From Hepsetus odoe (lineage: Eukaryota > Chordata > Actinopteri > Characiformes > Hepsetidae): a stretch of 64,000 nt of DNA. The notes beneath the pieces were generated by a model, which was given only the letters and a program-made list of their open reading frames with translations, did not search any database and was not told where the DNA came from. Below are positions 53,901-62,709 of this stretch, piece by piece (position 1 is the first letter of the stretch; each line of letters starts with the position of its first letter). The stretch covers positions 12,778,623 to 12,842,622 of the forward strand of contig CM029384.1 of NCBI GenBank assembly GCA_017165825.1, written 5' to 3'. The position numbers were made by a program, and so were the translations under genes.

Positions 53901-56868
53901 CATCTCAGCATCCCTTGAAAAAAAGCATGTTGATTCAGTTCTTATAGCCCATTGCTGAGTCACAAAGTTTTTCAGGTTATCAAAAAAATCTAGTTGAAAA
54001 TGAATTAAACTTTTAGCTCCGTCTCCCAGGAGAACTTCGAATCCACAATAGTATTGTTTAATTGAGACCACCCTTTTAATTTGGTATCCATTAGGCTATG
54101 TCAATAAAAGCACTTAATTTGGTTTTACCTTTATTACAGGCTGAGCCAGCTTGACTATCAGTTTCCAGTTCTCTGAGGATGGCATGCACACGGCGATAGA
54201 GGTTAGACTCTACAGCTGAAGACATACCAGTCACTGCAAAAGACAAAAAATTTTGTTACAGTCTGTGTGTCATAACATAGTAGGACTTAGCATAAATTGG
54301 AGAAATAGCAGAAGGGGAAGATGCCTAAAATGTCTGTTTTTTTATCTCTAAATCTCTAAATTTGATCTCTTTATTAAACACCAAATAAAGAATGATGTCT
54401 TATATTATGGAGCATATTTTGGATTTATTACATCTTATTTCACTTTGAATATATAAAGAGTTAAGTAGAAGTTTGTGTTTGTGATAATTCAGTGCATAAT
54501 CTCTTACAATTTGGGTTAAAAGGACAAACAAGTCCCAGCTAAAATTTCAGCAGTCTTTTCATCAACGTTCCAATCCCTAACCCGTATAGTATTGTTGGCC
54601 ACACTACCATCCTGTAAACCTTCACTTTCACTCTAACGGGGACCCTTCTGTTACAGATCACTACTGTCACTCTTGTCCATCCTTTCCAACCTGCACACTC
54701 TTCATTACCTCTCTTCCACACTCCCTGTTACTCTGAACTGTTGATCCCAAGTATTTAATCTACCTTTGTCACCTCTACTCCCTGCATCCTGCACTCCACC
54801 TTGCTCCCTTTTGATCACAGTCATTTAGTTGTATATCTCATCTCTAGAGCATTTCTCCCAGGGTCTCCTCAAGCTGCTCCCTGCTCTCACTACAGATCAC
54901 AATGTTATCAGCAAAAATCATCATCCACAGGGACTCCTGTCTAACCTCATCTGTTAACCTGTCCATTACCATGAATGGACTCAGTGTGGATGCTTGATGT
55001 AATCCATGCTCTACTTTAAATGCGTCAGTCACTCCTAGTGCAGACCTCACCGGTGTCACTGCCACTGCTACTGCCCTCATACATATCCTGAACTACTCTC
55101 ACATACTTCCCTGCCACTCCTGAATTCCTCATACAAAACCACAGCTCCTATCTATGCACCCTGAAATGCTTCCTCCAAGTCTATAAAAGTACAATGCAAC
55201 CTCCATCAGCACCTTCAGAACAAACATTGCATCTGTAGTGCTCTTTCTTGGCATGAAACCATACTGCTGCTCACTAATGATCACCTCTTTACATAACTTA
55301 GCTTCCACTACTCATTCCCATAACTTCATGCTGTGGCTGATCAACTTTATCCCTCTATAGTTACTACAGCTCTGTGCATCACCCTATTCTTAAAAATTAA
55401 TACCAGTACACTTTGTTTTCATTCCTCGGTTCTTGTAGCAAGATACTCAGTGTTATTCACCTCACTTGTCTATGGTAACGCTATGGCTCATAAGGTTATG
55501 ACCTGTCTATACTGTACTTTTAACTGAATGGGTTCTGGCACCAAAACAGTAGCAGCAAGTCTTCTAAGCTACAGGCCTTCTTGGATCAGGCTAGTCTGAG
55601 ATTAAGCCAACACCATAAACACCTTGTGATTTCTCCTGAAATTTTAAGTCTGGCAGGATGCATTATTCTGTTGAAAGAGGCCACTGCTATGAGGGAAAAC
55701 ACTTTCCATGAAAGGATCTAGTTGGTCTGCAACAATGTTTAGGTAGGTAGTACCTACCTAAACATTGTAATAAGTTAAAGTCTTTAATCAAAATAATGTA
55801 TGTGCCAGGACTCAAGATTTCCCATCAGAGCCTTTATCACATTGTCAAAATGGACTGCCAATTTTTTCATAGTGCAGTGTAGTGTCATCTCATTTCCAGA
55901 TGTGTAGGACAAATGCAACAGTTGCCCACATGATTTAAAAGAAAATATGATTCTTCTGACCACTTCTGATTCTTCTGATTACAATAAGTAAGTGCACTTT
56001 ATCTGTACTAGGGTTACATCATATTTGATACAACTTGTGTTATGACTCATAAGTAAGAATGGTGAGTCTACACAGTATCCAAATATAATTTTGAATATTG
56101 CATTGCATAGGTTTTGAAATAGAGGTGTGTGTTTTTAAATATAAAAAATAAACTTAAAATCCAATTTGATTTATCCTGACCACATGTTAAAAAGAATTTG
56201 GTCACAAAACACTGAAATCACACTAAATTTATTCTTTAATTAGCCACTCTAATCTGGTGTTAGAATTTTGAGCAGTGTGACAACTTGCTTTTCTCTATTT
56301 AAGAATTAAAATGGAGTTTGGCACTGGCTCTAAATTTGAATTCCTATTAAGGGTTTTCTTATTTCACTGTGGCAAGAAACAAACAAAAAAGGGCTGACTC
56401 ATTTTTAATGTGTCTATATGAATGCCTTCTACACCTAGAACTTGATATTAATGTTCACTAGATAAATAATTTTTATGTACAATTTTTTTTTCTTTTTATA
56501 TATTTTTTCTATATTCTTTCTGTCTTTCCTGATAAAAGCCCTGTAACACCCAAATTTCCCATTTGTGGGATAATAAAAGATTATTCTATTCTATTCTATT
56601 CTAAAAAAACATGCCTGATATTTATGCTGAAAAATGTTCTCAAAAACATCTAGCTCCTTTTCTGAGGAGCTTCAAAAGAAAAGCCTTCCTTCTTTAAGCA
56701 AATTCAATCGATTACTAAAAGAATTGCCATAAATGCCCATTTCAAAATGCTTTTCCTGCATTTAACAGAACTGAATATAAATGTGATAGTACATTGCAGT
56801 ACAGATACAGTACATTTCACCTTGTTGAGTTTTTAAAAAAATTATTTTTTTTTACCTGTTTTCTCCAT
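43150..56868 (-). CDS. pik3r6: phosphoinositide 3-kinase regulatory subunit 6 (p84/p87PIKAP), 19 coding exons
   Basis: The non-catalytic partner of p110-gamma in class IB PI3K; it links the kinase to G-beta-gamma and Ras at the plasma membrane to make PIP3. Nineteen minus-strand exons, listed separately, join in phase to 2178 nt (725 residues; human about 754). The N-terminal helical part carries Gly-Met-Leu-Arg-Trp, IIPLLHT and LPEPYCSIGL. The middle linker has STMSADSGIEGDLPLSE, as in human. The C-terminal part has ARLVVMGDDTTLGRLGKAYH, then ADPWYDCN and LDKDSHR, ending LPINTFSGVLK. In the family the N-terminal region binds p110-gamma and the C-terminal beta-rich region binds G-beta-gamma. 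The first ATG (56868) adds seven residues before Met8 (54225), where human PIK3R6 appears to align its start, so the true start may be Met8. PIK3R5 is excluded because the sequence follows PIK3R6 and mfsd6l is adjacent. Confidence 0.96.
43545..43870. mobile_element. probable DNA-transposon remnant in the last pik3r6 intron
   Basis: Starts near GTGTGCAAAAGTCTGGGTAC and ends near ACTGGGTGTATTCAAACCTT, text typical of terminal regions of fish Tc1-like elements. The two ends are only partly complementary and no coding frame remains. Confidence 0.35.
43979..44082 (-). CDS. pik3r6: pik3r6 coding exon 18
   Basis: Encodes TTLRVTRISIRTLEKKTFTV then VLDKDSHRIYKNVK; matches human 'LTLSLDKDDQRTFRDVV'. 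Confidence 0.94.
44251..44306 (-). CDS. pik3r6: pik3r6 coding exon 17
   Basis: Encodes LDSLHVDFCDPNLTKSCV; corresponds to human 'CLNVNVTEVVKSSNL'. Donor GTG|GTAAGT. Confidence 0.9.
44424..44514 (-). CDS. pik3r6: pik3r6 coding exon 16
   Basis: Encodes ASISNREVDRGMSLMTSGIS and MCRLPSCGTK. Less conserved; identified by phase and position. Confidence 0.85.
44667..44734 (-). CDS. pik3r6: pik3r6 coding exon 15
   Basis: Encodes SMRYKKCPQEDGGVSVSVIY; short exon, donor AAAG|GTGCCT, which is a weaker donor. Confidence 0.9.
44814..44925 (-). CDS. pik3r6: pik3r6 coding exon 14
   Basis: Encodes SFFGSGITVEEVFLCQLNID and a Phe/Arg-rich end. Corresponds to the human IFFSDL...FLIELKV region. Confidence 0.93.
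45460..45570 (-). CDS. pik3r6: pik3r6 coding exon 13
   Basis: Encodes FLQDIISYYTRTARQPIHIP and IYSVK; matches human 'VITYYIRMGTQPIYF'. Confidence 0.95.
45788..45907 (-). CDS. pik3r6: pik3r6 coding exon 12
   Basis: Forty codons. Encodes AASLGKADPWYDCNINGLGS and ILKLAEM (human Val-Asp-Pro-Trp-Tyr, Lys-Leu-Ala-Glu-Met). Donor ATG|GTAAGT. Confidence 0.95.
46018..46117 (-). CDS. pik3r6: pik3r6 coding exon 11
   Basis: Encodes RYLFLTKRVNLEIYYIPLSD; matches the human 'SLQLYYIPVL' strand. Phase 2 in, 0 out. Confidence 0.95.
46249..46670. mobile_element. long-armed MITE, complete copy, intron 10 of pik3r6
   Basis: 422 bases bounded by TA on both sides. Ends CAGTACTGTGCAAAAGTTTT and its inverse. Its two arms pair over most of the element, with shared motifs such as AGCATCAATTCTTATAGGTG. 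There is no transposase. Confidence 0.93.
47156..47570 (-). CDS. pik3r6: pik3r6 coding exon 10 (largest)
   Basis: 415 bases. Encodes NELVNFALMVSP, the STMSADSGIEGDLPL linker motif, a Pro/Glu-rich stretch, then TARLVVMGDDTTLGRLGKAY. Donor ACG|GTATGA. Confidence 0.96.
47571..48581. other. pik3r6 intron 9
   Basis: About 1 kb with no recognised transposon. Contains a C-run followed by a short CA tract near 48428-48457. Confidence 0.45.
48582..48668 (-). CDS. pik3r6: pik3r6 coding exon 9
   Basis: Encodes a Ser-rich stretch, then LPSPEFSFHVWAKEEEI. Donor ATAT|GTGAGC in phase 1 completes Trp with the next exon. Confidence 0.92.
48772..48913 (-). CDS. pik3r6: pik3r6 coding exon 8
   Basis: Encodes GDVQKYFHDAVAAVEERIE and RLQQIYQDIL, matching the human 'LEHYFHAVVAALE' and 'LEEIYCSLL' segments. 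Confidence 0.94.
49275..49760 (+). mobile_element. SINE S1 split by an LTR-like insertion
   Basis: Left half 49275-49369 (GCAGCAGTGGCCTAGTGGTA head to GAGCAAGAACC) and right half 49615-49760 (GTACCTACCCCATCACTGCT to the ATGACAAGAATTTTCACTTT tail) make one S1 element when the insert is ignored. Confidence 0.9.
49370..49614 (+). mobile_element. 245-bp solo-LTR-like insertion
   Basis: Begins TGTCACGG and ends CATTACA (TG...CA). Flanked by GAACC and GTACC, a 4-of-5 matching target-site duplication. It contains a TATTTAAG TATA-like box near 49449 and AATAAA near 49550, in the order expected for an LTR. No coding capacity. Confidence 0.65.
49797..50042 (-). mobile_element. SINE S1, opposite orientation
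   Basis: Full-length S1 in reverse, 37 bases from the split S1 copy. It ends 44 bases from coding exon 7 of pik3r6. Confidence 0.9.
50087..50270 (-). CDS. pik3r6: pik3r6 coding exon 7
   Basis: Encodes VFVFVDHAVLPQTLLSAVSA through YQRRVLLHTLQAGLGKQCHG; phase 2 in, 0 out. Donor GGAG|GTCTGT. A SINE lies 44 bases past the donor. Confidence 0.94.
50388..50875. mobile_element. long-armed MITE, left tip missing, intron 6 of pik3r6
   Basis: Starts inside the arm (GTGTTAATCATCTATTTTCA) and ends with the normal CACCTGCCTAAAACTTTTGC and CAGTACTG before TA. The two arms still pair. Confidence 0.9.
50908..51041. repeat. (AT)n and (TG)/(TA) microsatellites
   Basis: AT run at 50908-50935 and mixed TATA/TG runs at 50998-51041, separated by unique sequence. 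Part of that unique sequence, TAGCCATTCAAAGAAGGAAA, recurs inverted at about 51245-51275. Confidence 0.85.
51276..51823. other. pik3r6 intron 6, remaining part
   Basis: AT-rich, with ATTAATTAAATTAAAT-type runs near 51650. No exon or transposon recognised. Confidence 0.4.
51824..51951. repeat. (GAAT)n and (GAAC)n tetranucleotide arrays
   Basis: About ten GAAT units at 51824-51864 and about eleven GAAC units at 51905-51951, separated by degenerate units. Likely one array that mutated. Confidence 0.95.
52037..52106 (-). CDS. pik3r6: pik3r6 coding exon 6
   Basis: Encodes ALYQRRVIAEHSLKNEHYVL. Donor AAAG|GTAAGA. A tetranucleotide array begins about 85 bases into the following intron. Confidence 0.94.
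52480..52612 (-). CDS. pik3r6: pik3r6 coding exon 5
   Basis: Encodes RIYICLKRLVTLPEPYCSIG and NYAKFMKTEHSIP; the PEPYC segment matches human Pro-Thr-Pro-Tyr-Cys. Confidence 0.94.
52800..52868 (-). CDS. pik3r6: pik3r6 coding exon 4
   Basis: Exactly 23 codons, phase 0 at both ends. Encodes IWIIPLLHTLAYTVIQ in the helical N-terminal region. Confidence 0.93.
53035..53165 (-). mobile_element. SINE-like tRNA head fragment
   Basis: On the minus strand GCAGCGGTGGCCTAATGATT and GCCGGTTCAATCCCTGG form a tRNA-like head. The 3' end retains the CTGGATAAAAGC-type tail. Confidence 0.7.
53166..53705 (+). mobile_element. LINE 3' end and trailer
   Basis: A short 'KAIRFLN'-like remnant (GGCCATCAGATTCCTGAACC) is followed by the fish LINE trailer: TTGTGCTATTGCACTATATA, ACCATGGTGCTGGGGGAATG, and GAAATGACACTAA at the end. 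Lies in pik3r6 intron 3. Confidence 0.6.
53822..53913 (-). CDS. pik3r6: pik3r6 coding exon 3
   Basis: Acceptor CTTTTTTTCAAG (AAG type), donor AAAG|GTTAGT. Encodes GMLRWTLHNKVENN and LLRVLVKELEK. Confidence 0.92.
54129..54233 (-). CDS. pik3r6: pik3r6 coding exon 2
   Basis: Acceptor TCTTTTGCAG, donor AAAG|GTAAAA. Encodes MSSAVESNLYRRVHAILREL, aligned with the human N-terminus. Residues about 5-39. Confidence 0.9.
54540..55385 (-). mobile_element. degenerate LINE reverse-transcriptase fragment
   Basis: Minus-strand pieces in several frames follow the RT order: an 'RGIKLISHSMKLWE' motif, 'EQQYGFMPRKSTTDAMFVLK', 'GLHQASTLSPFMVMDRLTDE', then Phe-Ala-Asp-Asn in place of the catalytic Phe-Ala-Asp-Asp, and 'WKRGNEECAGWKGW'. 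Stops and frameshifts make it inactive. Lies in pik3r6 intron 1. Confidence 0.85.
55585..55945 (-). mobile_element. degenerate Tc1-like transposase fragment
   Basis: The minus strand reads TYLNIVADQLDPFMESVFP then SSGLFQQNNASCQT. The second catalytic position, normally Gln-Gln-Asp-Asn, is Gln-Gln-Asn-Asn, and a stop follows. An inverted duplication inside it forms a palindrome at 55732-55768. Confidence 0.8.
55732..55768. repeat. perfect 18-bp inverted repeat with 1-base centre
   Basis: ACAATGTTTAGGTAGGTA at 55732-55749 and its exact reverse complement at 55751-55768, with G at the centre. Confidence 0.97.
56520..56604 (+). mobile_element. LINE trailer with (ATTCT)n tail
   Basis: CCTGTAACACCCAAATTTCC and TTGTGGGATAATAAAAG is a fish LINE 3' end, closed by a short (TATTC)n tail at 56584-56603. 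Confidence 0.6.
56856..56868 (-). CDS. pik3r6: pik3r6 coding exon 1
   Basis: Codes Met-Glu-Lys-Thr and one base; donor ACAG|GTAAAA. It is coding only if this ATG, rather than Met8, is used. Confidence 0.6.
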
Positions 56869-56945
56869 CAGGAATCTGATTTTAAGCGATAGTTCCACAT
56901 GACATGAAAGACATGAGTCAGATGTCAACACAAATGACTATGCAC
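56869..56945 (-). other. pik3r6: pik3r6 5' UTR part of exon 1
   Basis: Acceptor TTTTTTCATTTGCAG ends at 56946, so an upstream untranslated exon is expected. The segment has three upstream ATGs; their frames close before or at the main ATG, the last as TGATG overlapping it. Confidence 0.55.
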
Positions 56946-59563
56946 CTGCAAATGAAAAAACACTAGGTTTCAGTACAGTAAGCACAAAAAAGATCCACCC
57001 AGCATCTGTGAGCATCTATATTTGCAAATATGATAAATAAAATGTACCCTTTCTATGACAAAAATACAGATGTATAAAAGATGTATAACATTTAAGGCAT
57101 TCAAAATGGTGGGCTTAAAGAGTAGAAGGCCTGTATGTCTTGATACAAGAAACTCTGCATGAGATGGTGACAGAAGTGCAGGTGGATGGGATATGGAGAG
57201 GGAAAATAAATTTAAATTTTATTGCCAAGGGAAAATCAAATAATCGCTACAAATGATCACAATGGCCTGATGTTACTGACAATAGAAAACGAGGCCACAG
57301 GCTGAATATTTTTACTTTCAGTGTTACATCTGGCACCTCATAGCTATATAGCATGATGCCCCTTAAACCTATTATAGGATGTCTCAGTGTCTGTTATCAT
57401 AATCAGATGTAATTATCGATTGGTTTCCCCAAAGTCCATATTATGTAGAGCAGGAAAGGACCCCCCCCCAAACCTTACTTGATAGATATTCACCTGCATA
57501 GTAGCCTGGACACGTATATTTTTTTGTGGATTGTTTGAGAAAATCATTACAAATTAGTTGTGATGTCTTGGTGATTTATTTGTGCTTTTAATATAAAAAT
57601 CTTTGTGTTAAAAGGGCTTTGTTTTTAAAGTGGGCCTTCTGAAATGGAAAATGAAAATACAGAAAAAGTGACCAGTATGTGTGTGTGTGGGGGGCGATGG
57701 GGGTGGGGGGGTGTCCATTCATCAGCCGATGACTCATAAAAAAGCAGAAAAACATATAAAAACAGCACAAAGTTTCCAGTCTAAACAAACTTATTAATTT
57801 ATCTGAATTCACTGATTAGTGATTATTTACAATCAATGAAGGAGAACAACAGAGAAGCACTAGTTGACAATGCAGCTAACATGACTGATATGTGTACATG
57901 CAGCCAGAACACTTGATGATATGTGGGAGTAGAGGGAGTTGGAGGAAAAAACTTTTATATATTTTGTTTTTCCAGTACTTAGTGTGTGAAACCACAGACG
58001 GTACTCAGACACAAAGCTCTGTCTTTGTATTTATCACTTTTACTTGTAGCAAGACGTTGAATCAGTACTTCTGTTTCACCAAAGTCTTTTTCATTCAATT
58101 ATCAATTTTGAACTTAAGGAAAGAATGTATGTATTTTACCACCTGTTCCCCAGAGTATAGAAAAATTGTGTCAAATGTCCACTTAACACTGTGGTTCCGG
58201 CAAGCGTGTCTGAAGGCATGTTCAGCATGTTAGCATTGGTTTAGTCAGTCTGTTTCTGTGAATCTCTGTCTCCACCCCTGCCTAATTTCTACATTTAAAA
58301 AAAACATATTGCTTTTAATATTATTTACACAATAATGTTTAAATAATTCTTATGTTTTTGGTCTTCATTTTATACAACACAGTTATACTTGTCTGTTGGT
58401 GATTACAGCATTTACTACACCCAGGTCATCGGTGGGCATTGAAGTGACCTCACATAAAAATATAGGAATCATTAAGAAGAGATTAAAGTTAAGAAACTCA
58501 GGAAAAGAAATCCAGTAAAATCTCTAGACTCATCCACTACCTTAAGGCTGTAATTTGACACACTCTCTACTGTATAAACAGCATGCTGAAGAAAATACAG
58601 CACACGCTGGCATAGAGCATTATACTAAAGATCCAAAAGCTGCACAGTCAGCGTGTAAAGGATCGGTTTATTGAACTTTTCATAGAAGATGCAAACTAAT
58701 TTACAGTCGCTGCAATGTGAAAGCTTTTGAGTTAACAAATGTATCCTAAGGACATTTAGAGATATGTTGTATAAGAGTAATTCTTAGCTAATTACAGAAT
58801 GACTGAAGGAGGAATCTAATTCACTTTACATCAACAGAAAGGGACGATTTTGAAATCAGAAATTTTCTTTCAGTAAAATTTTTTAATGATTTTCACCAAG
58901 CCCTTAGTATTCCTGCATGCCAATCAATTTATTATGTATTCATTCCATAATGTTACTTTTTCTGTTTTTTTTTAAAAATATGGATAGTTATGTTTTGTTA
59001 ACATAAAAATTACAGATGGGAGAGCGTTCCTCTTTTTTTTTTCAATATATGTAATGTATTTGAATAACAGTACATAAACAAACTTGAAGTAAATGTAAGT
59101 AAAGTAAGTTTACTTTTATAAACCTTGTTTCATGTGTTTTCAGGATCATCTCTCATGATCTTTTTAATGCTCAGAATCTCACGCAGACACACTAAACACG
59201 TCATATGTTCTAGTTCACTACTATTACAGCTGTAAAAATACATAAGCATTTTGCATCTTAATGTTTAAACCTGCCCTGTGTCACCGGGTGGTGGATAGTC
59301 ATGAATTAATTTAAGGCAGGCCATCTAAAGGCCATCTAATTTCAGAGCGGACATTAGACAAACCATCTTCTGATGAAAGCAAAGAAAAAACATAATAAAG
59401 TACTGTCTTTATGGTACTTTTACAGATGTGTTCTTAACTACATTTCCTAATGAACCATTCATGTTTGGTTTCAGTTTTTAAAAACCTCCCTCTGAAAGAC
59501 CGTCTATGTTTTATGCTGAATGTCACGCATCCCAACAGGAAGTAAAAGAAATAACTGACATAC
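56946..59563. other. upstream region of pik3r6
   Basis: No gene recognised. Contains a C-run at 57462-57471 and a G-rich tract at 57680-57715 with runs of six, five and seven G. Confidence 0.45.
57680..57715 (+). other. G-rich, quadruplex-prone tract
   Basis: Runs of six, five and seven G separated by short loops follow a TG repeat. The G-rich strand is opposite to pik3r6 transcription. Confidence 0.55.
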
Positions 59564-59690
59564 CGTTGATGAAGCAGCAATGTGTAATTCAAATCCAGCC
59601 GACTTGGCCCCCAGATCCAGCAGACTCCTTCAGTACAGTTGCCAGTAAGCACACTTTTGCATTGAGGTCACTGTCAGTAAGCCTCTAACT
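59564..59690 (-). other. pik3r6: candidate 5' untranslated exon of pik3r6
   Basis: A CAACG|GTATGT donor at 59564 on the minus strand follows a GC-richer stretch. It could feed the acceptor at 56946. The upstream edge and start site are not determinable; this is inference only. Confidence 0.25.
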
Positions 59691-60084
59691 CTCTTCCTCA
59701 ATAAGTGTCTGAGTGAAACTAACGTTTGTACTTCTAGGGGTGGCAGAGAGGGCATTCATCTTACCACTGTCAGTCAGAGTCTGCAAGCAGCCACACACAG
59801 ACACATATACATGCAAACAAGCAAGCCCTCCCCTTCCTATTCTCTTTACAAGGTGCGACAATGGTTTCCTGTCTTCTAAATGTGTAGGCGTAAGTTGCAT
59901 GATCTGACATATTTATAGGCTGAAATTTAGTCTCTAAAAAGAGACACCCTCAAAACCTCAAGGCACAATCAAGCAAAAGAGAACTCTAGAGTCCCCAGCC
60001 TATAGCATGTAGGAAGTAGAAACAATATTGAGGATTATTTATCAGTTCAGTTTGTGTAGGAGTAAAAAAAGTTAATCTTCTTCT

Positions 60085-60560
60085 TCTTTGTCTTTTTCTT
60101 TCGACTGCTCCCATTTAGGGGTCACCACAGCGGATCAACTGTCTCCATTTCTTATGGTCCTCTGCATCTTCCTGCTTCAAACCGACCACCTGCATGTCCT
60201 CTCTCACCACGTCCATAAACCTCCACTTTGGTCTTCCTTTTCTTCTCTTTCCTGGCAGCTCCATCTTCAACATCCTCCTCCTAATATAATCCTCATCTCT
60301 CCTCTGGACATGTCCAAACCAACGCAACCTTGCTTCTCTAACCTTGTCTCCAAGTCTAACCTGAGCTGTCCCTCTAATATATTCATTTCTAATCCTGTCC
60401 ATCCTCGTCACACCCAACAAAAATCTCAGCATCTTTAACTCTGACACCTCCAGCTCTGCCTCCTGTCTTTTCGTTAGTGCCACCATCTCCAACCCATACA
60501 ACATAGCTGGTCTCACTACTGTCCTGTAACCCTACCCTTTTACTCTAGCTGGTACGCGTC
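60085..60560 (-). mobile_element. LINE ORF2 C-terminus and 3' UTR, inverted pair member 1
   Basis: Frame 60115-60516 (133 residues) contains AMLYGLEMVALTKRQEAELE, LRWFGHVQRRDEDYI and KRRKGRPKWRFMDVVRED, ending Arg-Cys-Gly-Asp-Pro. It is followed by the GGGTCACCACAGCGGATCA-type 3' UTR (complement). 5' truncated. Confidence 0.9.
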
Positions 60561-60589
60561 TGTCACGAATCACTCCAGCCACTGTGGAA

Positions 60590-61018
60590 GACAGGTGAAG
60601 AAATGAGTGCAGGCAGGATGGAATGGGTGGAGAAGAGTGGCAGGAGTGATCTGTGACAAATGGACCAGCAAGAGTGAAAGAAAAGGTTTACAGGATGATA
60701 GTGAGATGAGGATGGACAGGATTAGAAATGAATATATACTCAAGGGACAGCTCAGGCTGGATATTTTGGAGACAAAGTTAAAGAAGCAAGGTTGCGTTGG
60801 TTTGGACATGTCCAGAGGAGATGAGGAGAAAACTGGAAGGAGGATGTTGACGATGGAGCTGCCAGGAAAGATTAAAAGAGGAAGACCAAAGAGGAGGTCT
60901 ATGGTTGTGGTGAGAGAGGACATGCAGGCAGTTAGTTTAAAGGAGGAAGATGCAGAAGAGAAATAGAGGCTGTTGATCCACTGTAGTGCTCCCTAATGGG
61001 AGCAACTGAAAGAAGAAG
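60590..61018 (+). mobile_element. LINE ORF2 C-terminus, inverted pair member 2
   Basis: Same family on the plus strand with frameshifts: RIRNEYI, then GRRMLTMELPGKIKRGRPKR and VVREDMQAV. Together with 60085-60560 it forms a divergent inverted repeat with a short centre. Confidence 0.88.
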
Positions 61019-61591
61019 TTTAATTTGAAAAAAAAAAAAAAATCTAAGAGTTTTCTTAGACTGTGATGACTCCTTGTCATAAGTCTATAATTATACCCTG
61101 AATAAGTGCTTATATATCCCTTTCAAGGCAGTAAATCTCACATTGTGTAAATACATTTTGTAGTAAAATATATTTTAAGGCAGGGTTTGTATTATAGGAA
61201 TGGTTTTCAGTTCCAGTTGAACTGTGCTATGGTCAGGACCCCCATCAGTGCTGCTGGAAACAATTTTGTTCAGTAGAAAAATGTCTGGTTTCCTCGCTGT
61301 AACATCAAAGGCAATGGAGGTTCATTTTCCAATATTCTGATTGGAACAAAAAGGGGCCAAGGATTTGAACCTATTCATGAATTGCAAAGCAAATGTATCA
61401 TTGAAGTATTAGAACAACCACTCTGTTTTTCAAAATAAAGATAAGGGGAAGTAAGTCACTTGGGGTTTCCCAGGTAAGTAAATATGAGGGTTAAATTGTG
61501 TGATGTGGTTGAAAACATCACAAAAAGCCTTTGACGGCACACAATGCCTATTTCCTCTTTCCCTGAACATTTTTCCAACAGTGATTACAAT
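61019..61591. other. no gene recognised
   Basis: AT-rich sequence between the LINE pair and the CT array. Confidence 0.4.
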
Positions 61592-61713
<122 letters not shown>

Positions 61714-62621
61714 TAAAAAGATATTCTCTTACACTCTACAAATTACAATGAGAATATTTAAGCAAACATGCTGAACTTTCAAAAATCACATCATGACAGT
61801 GCTTCTAAATGATTTATTAACTGCACTGACTCTGATTCTTCATTAATTTGTATTTAAACTCAGTATGAAAGATGGCTACCATGCATTAGTAAGTACACTT
61901 CCTGTTAAATACAGTATTGGCTGCTAGTTTATAATTGCCAGAAACTGAGAATAGAGCAGAGGAGTGTCTGTGTTAAAACATTTCCCTACACTCACATTCA
62001 GAAAGCTCTAATATCAGACTTCCTTTTACATACTGCATGCATCTCTGATCTAACAAAGAAGTGCAGTGCAGTGTTAGAAACAGTTGAGAAACAGAAATGC
62101 AAAACATGGCTAGAGAGGCACTTTGCCTAAGACTACTTGAAAGAAAGGAATGTGTTGGGGAAAACTGGGAGAAAATTAATCCTCCTTCAAATATAACTGC
62201 CAGCTGTTTCATGTCCCTCATGCTCTCATGCAGTTGCACATGGCTTGTTCAGTACTTCCCTTTTCTAAAATTAACTTTAGCGCTATCTTGCCATTCAGTC
62301 ACCAGCTTCCTCTATGCAGTTCTATTCTCAAGAAGAAAAGAAGCCAATGAGAAAAAGGAAAGAAAATACCAGAGAAATTAGCATTACTAATAGCATGCTA
62401 GCAAACTATGGCAGTTGTTTGCATGGTCTGTAAAACCGTTTCATTTCTGCATTGGCAGGTGGTCAAAGCAGCTTTATACACACATGTTCAAATGTGGTGT
62501 GAAAAAGCAAGGCTAGTCTAGCAGTTAACCTCTTTCACCCAATAGGCCTCCTACAACAATTTATATGACTCAATGTCTTGTATGATTTTTCTTTTGTGAG
62601 TGTTTTTTACTGTGTATTAAT
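61714..62621. other. no gene recognised
   Basis: Two overlapping frames at 61973-62381 on opposite strands have no domain or splice support. Confidence 0.4.
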
Positions 62622-62650
62622 TTTTTCACACCTGCCTAAAACATTTGGAT
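62622..62650 (-). mobile_element. MITE terminal scrap
   Basis: TTTTTTCACACCTGCCTAAA matches the tip of the long-armed MITE. The rest is lost at the adjacent AT array. Confidence 0.6.
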
Positions 62651-62653
62651 AGC

Positions 62654-62658
<5 letters not shown>

Positions 62659-62708
<50 letters not shown>
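62659..62708. repeat. (AT)n microsatellite
   Basis: Long pure AT tract next to the MITE scrap. Confidence 0.95.

Positions 62709-62709
<1 letters not shown>

Noticed and set aside
59434..59907. Several overlapping short frames on both strands
   Set aside because: No domain or conserved motif; only the splice donor at 59564 was kept as a weak UTR candidate.
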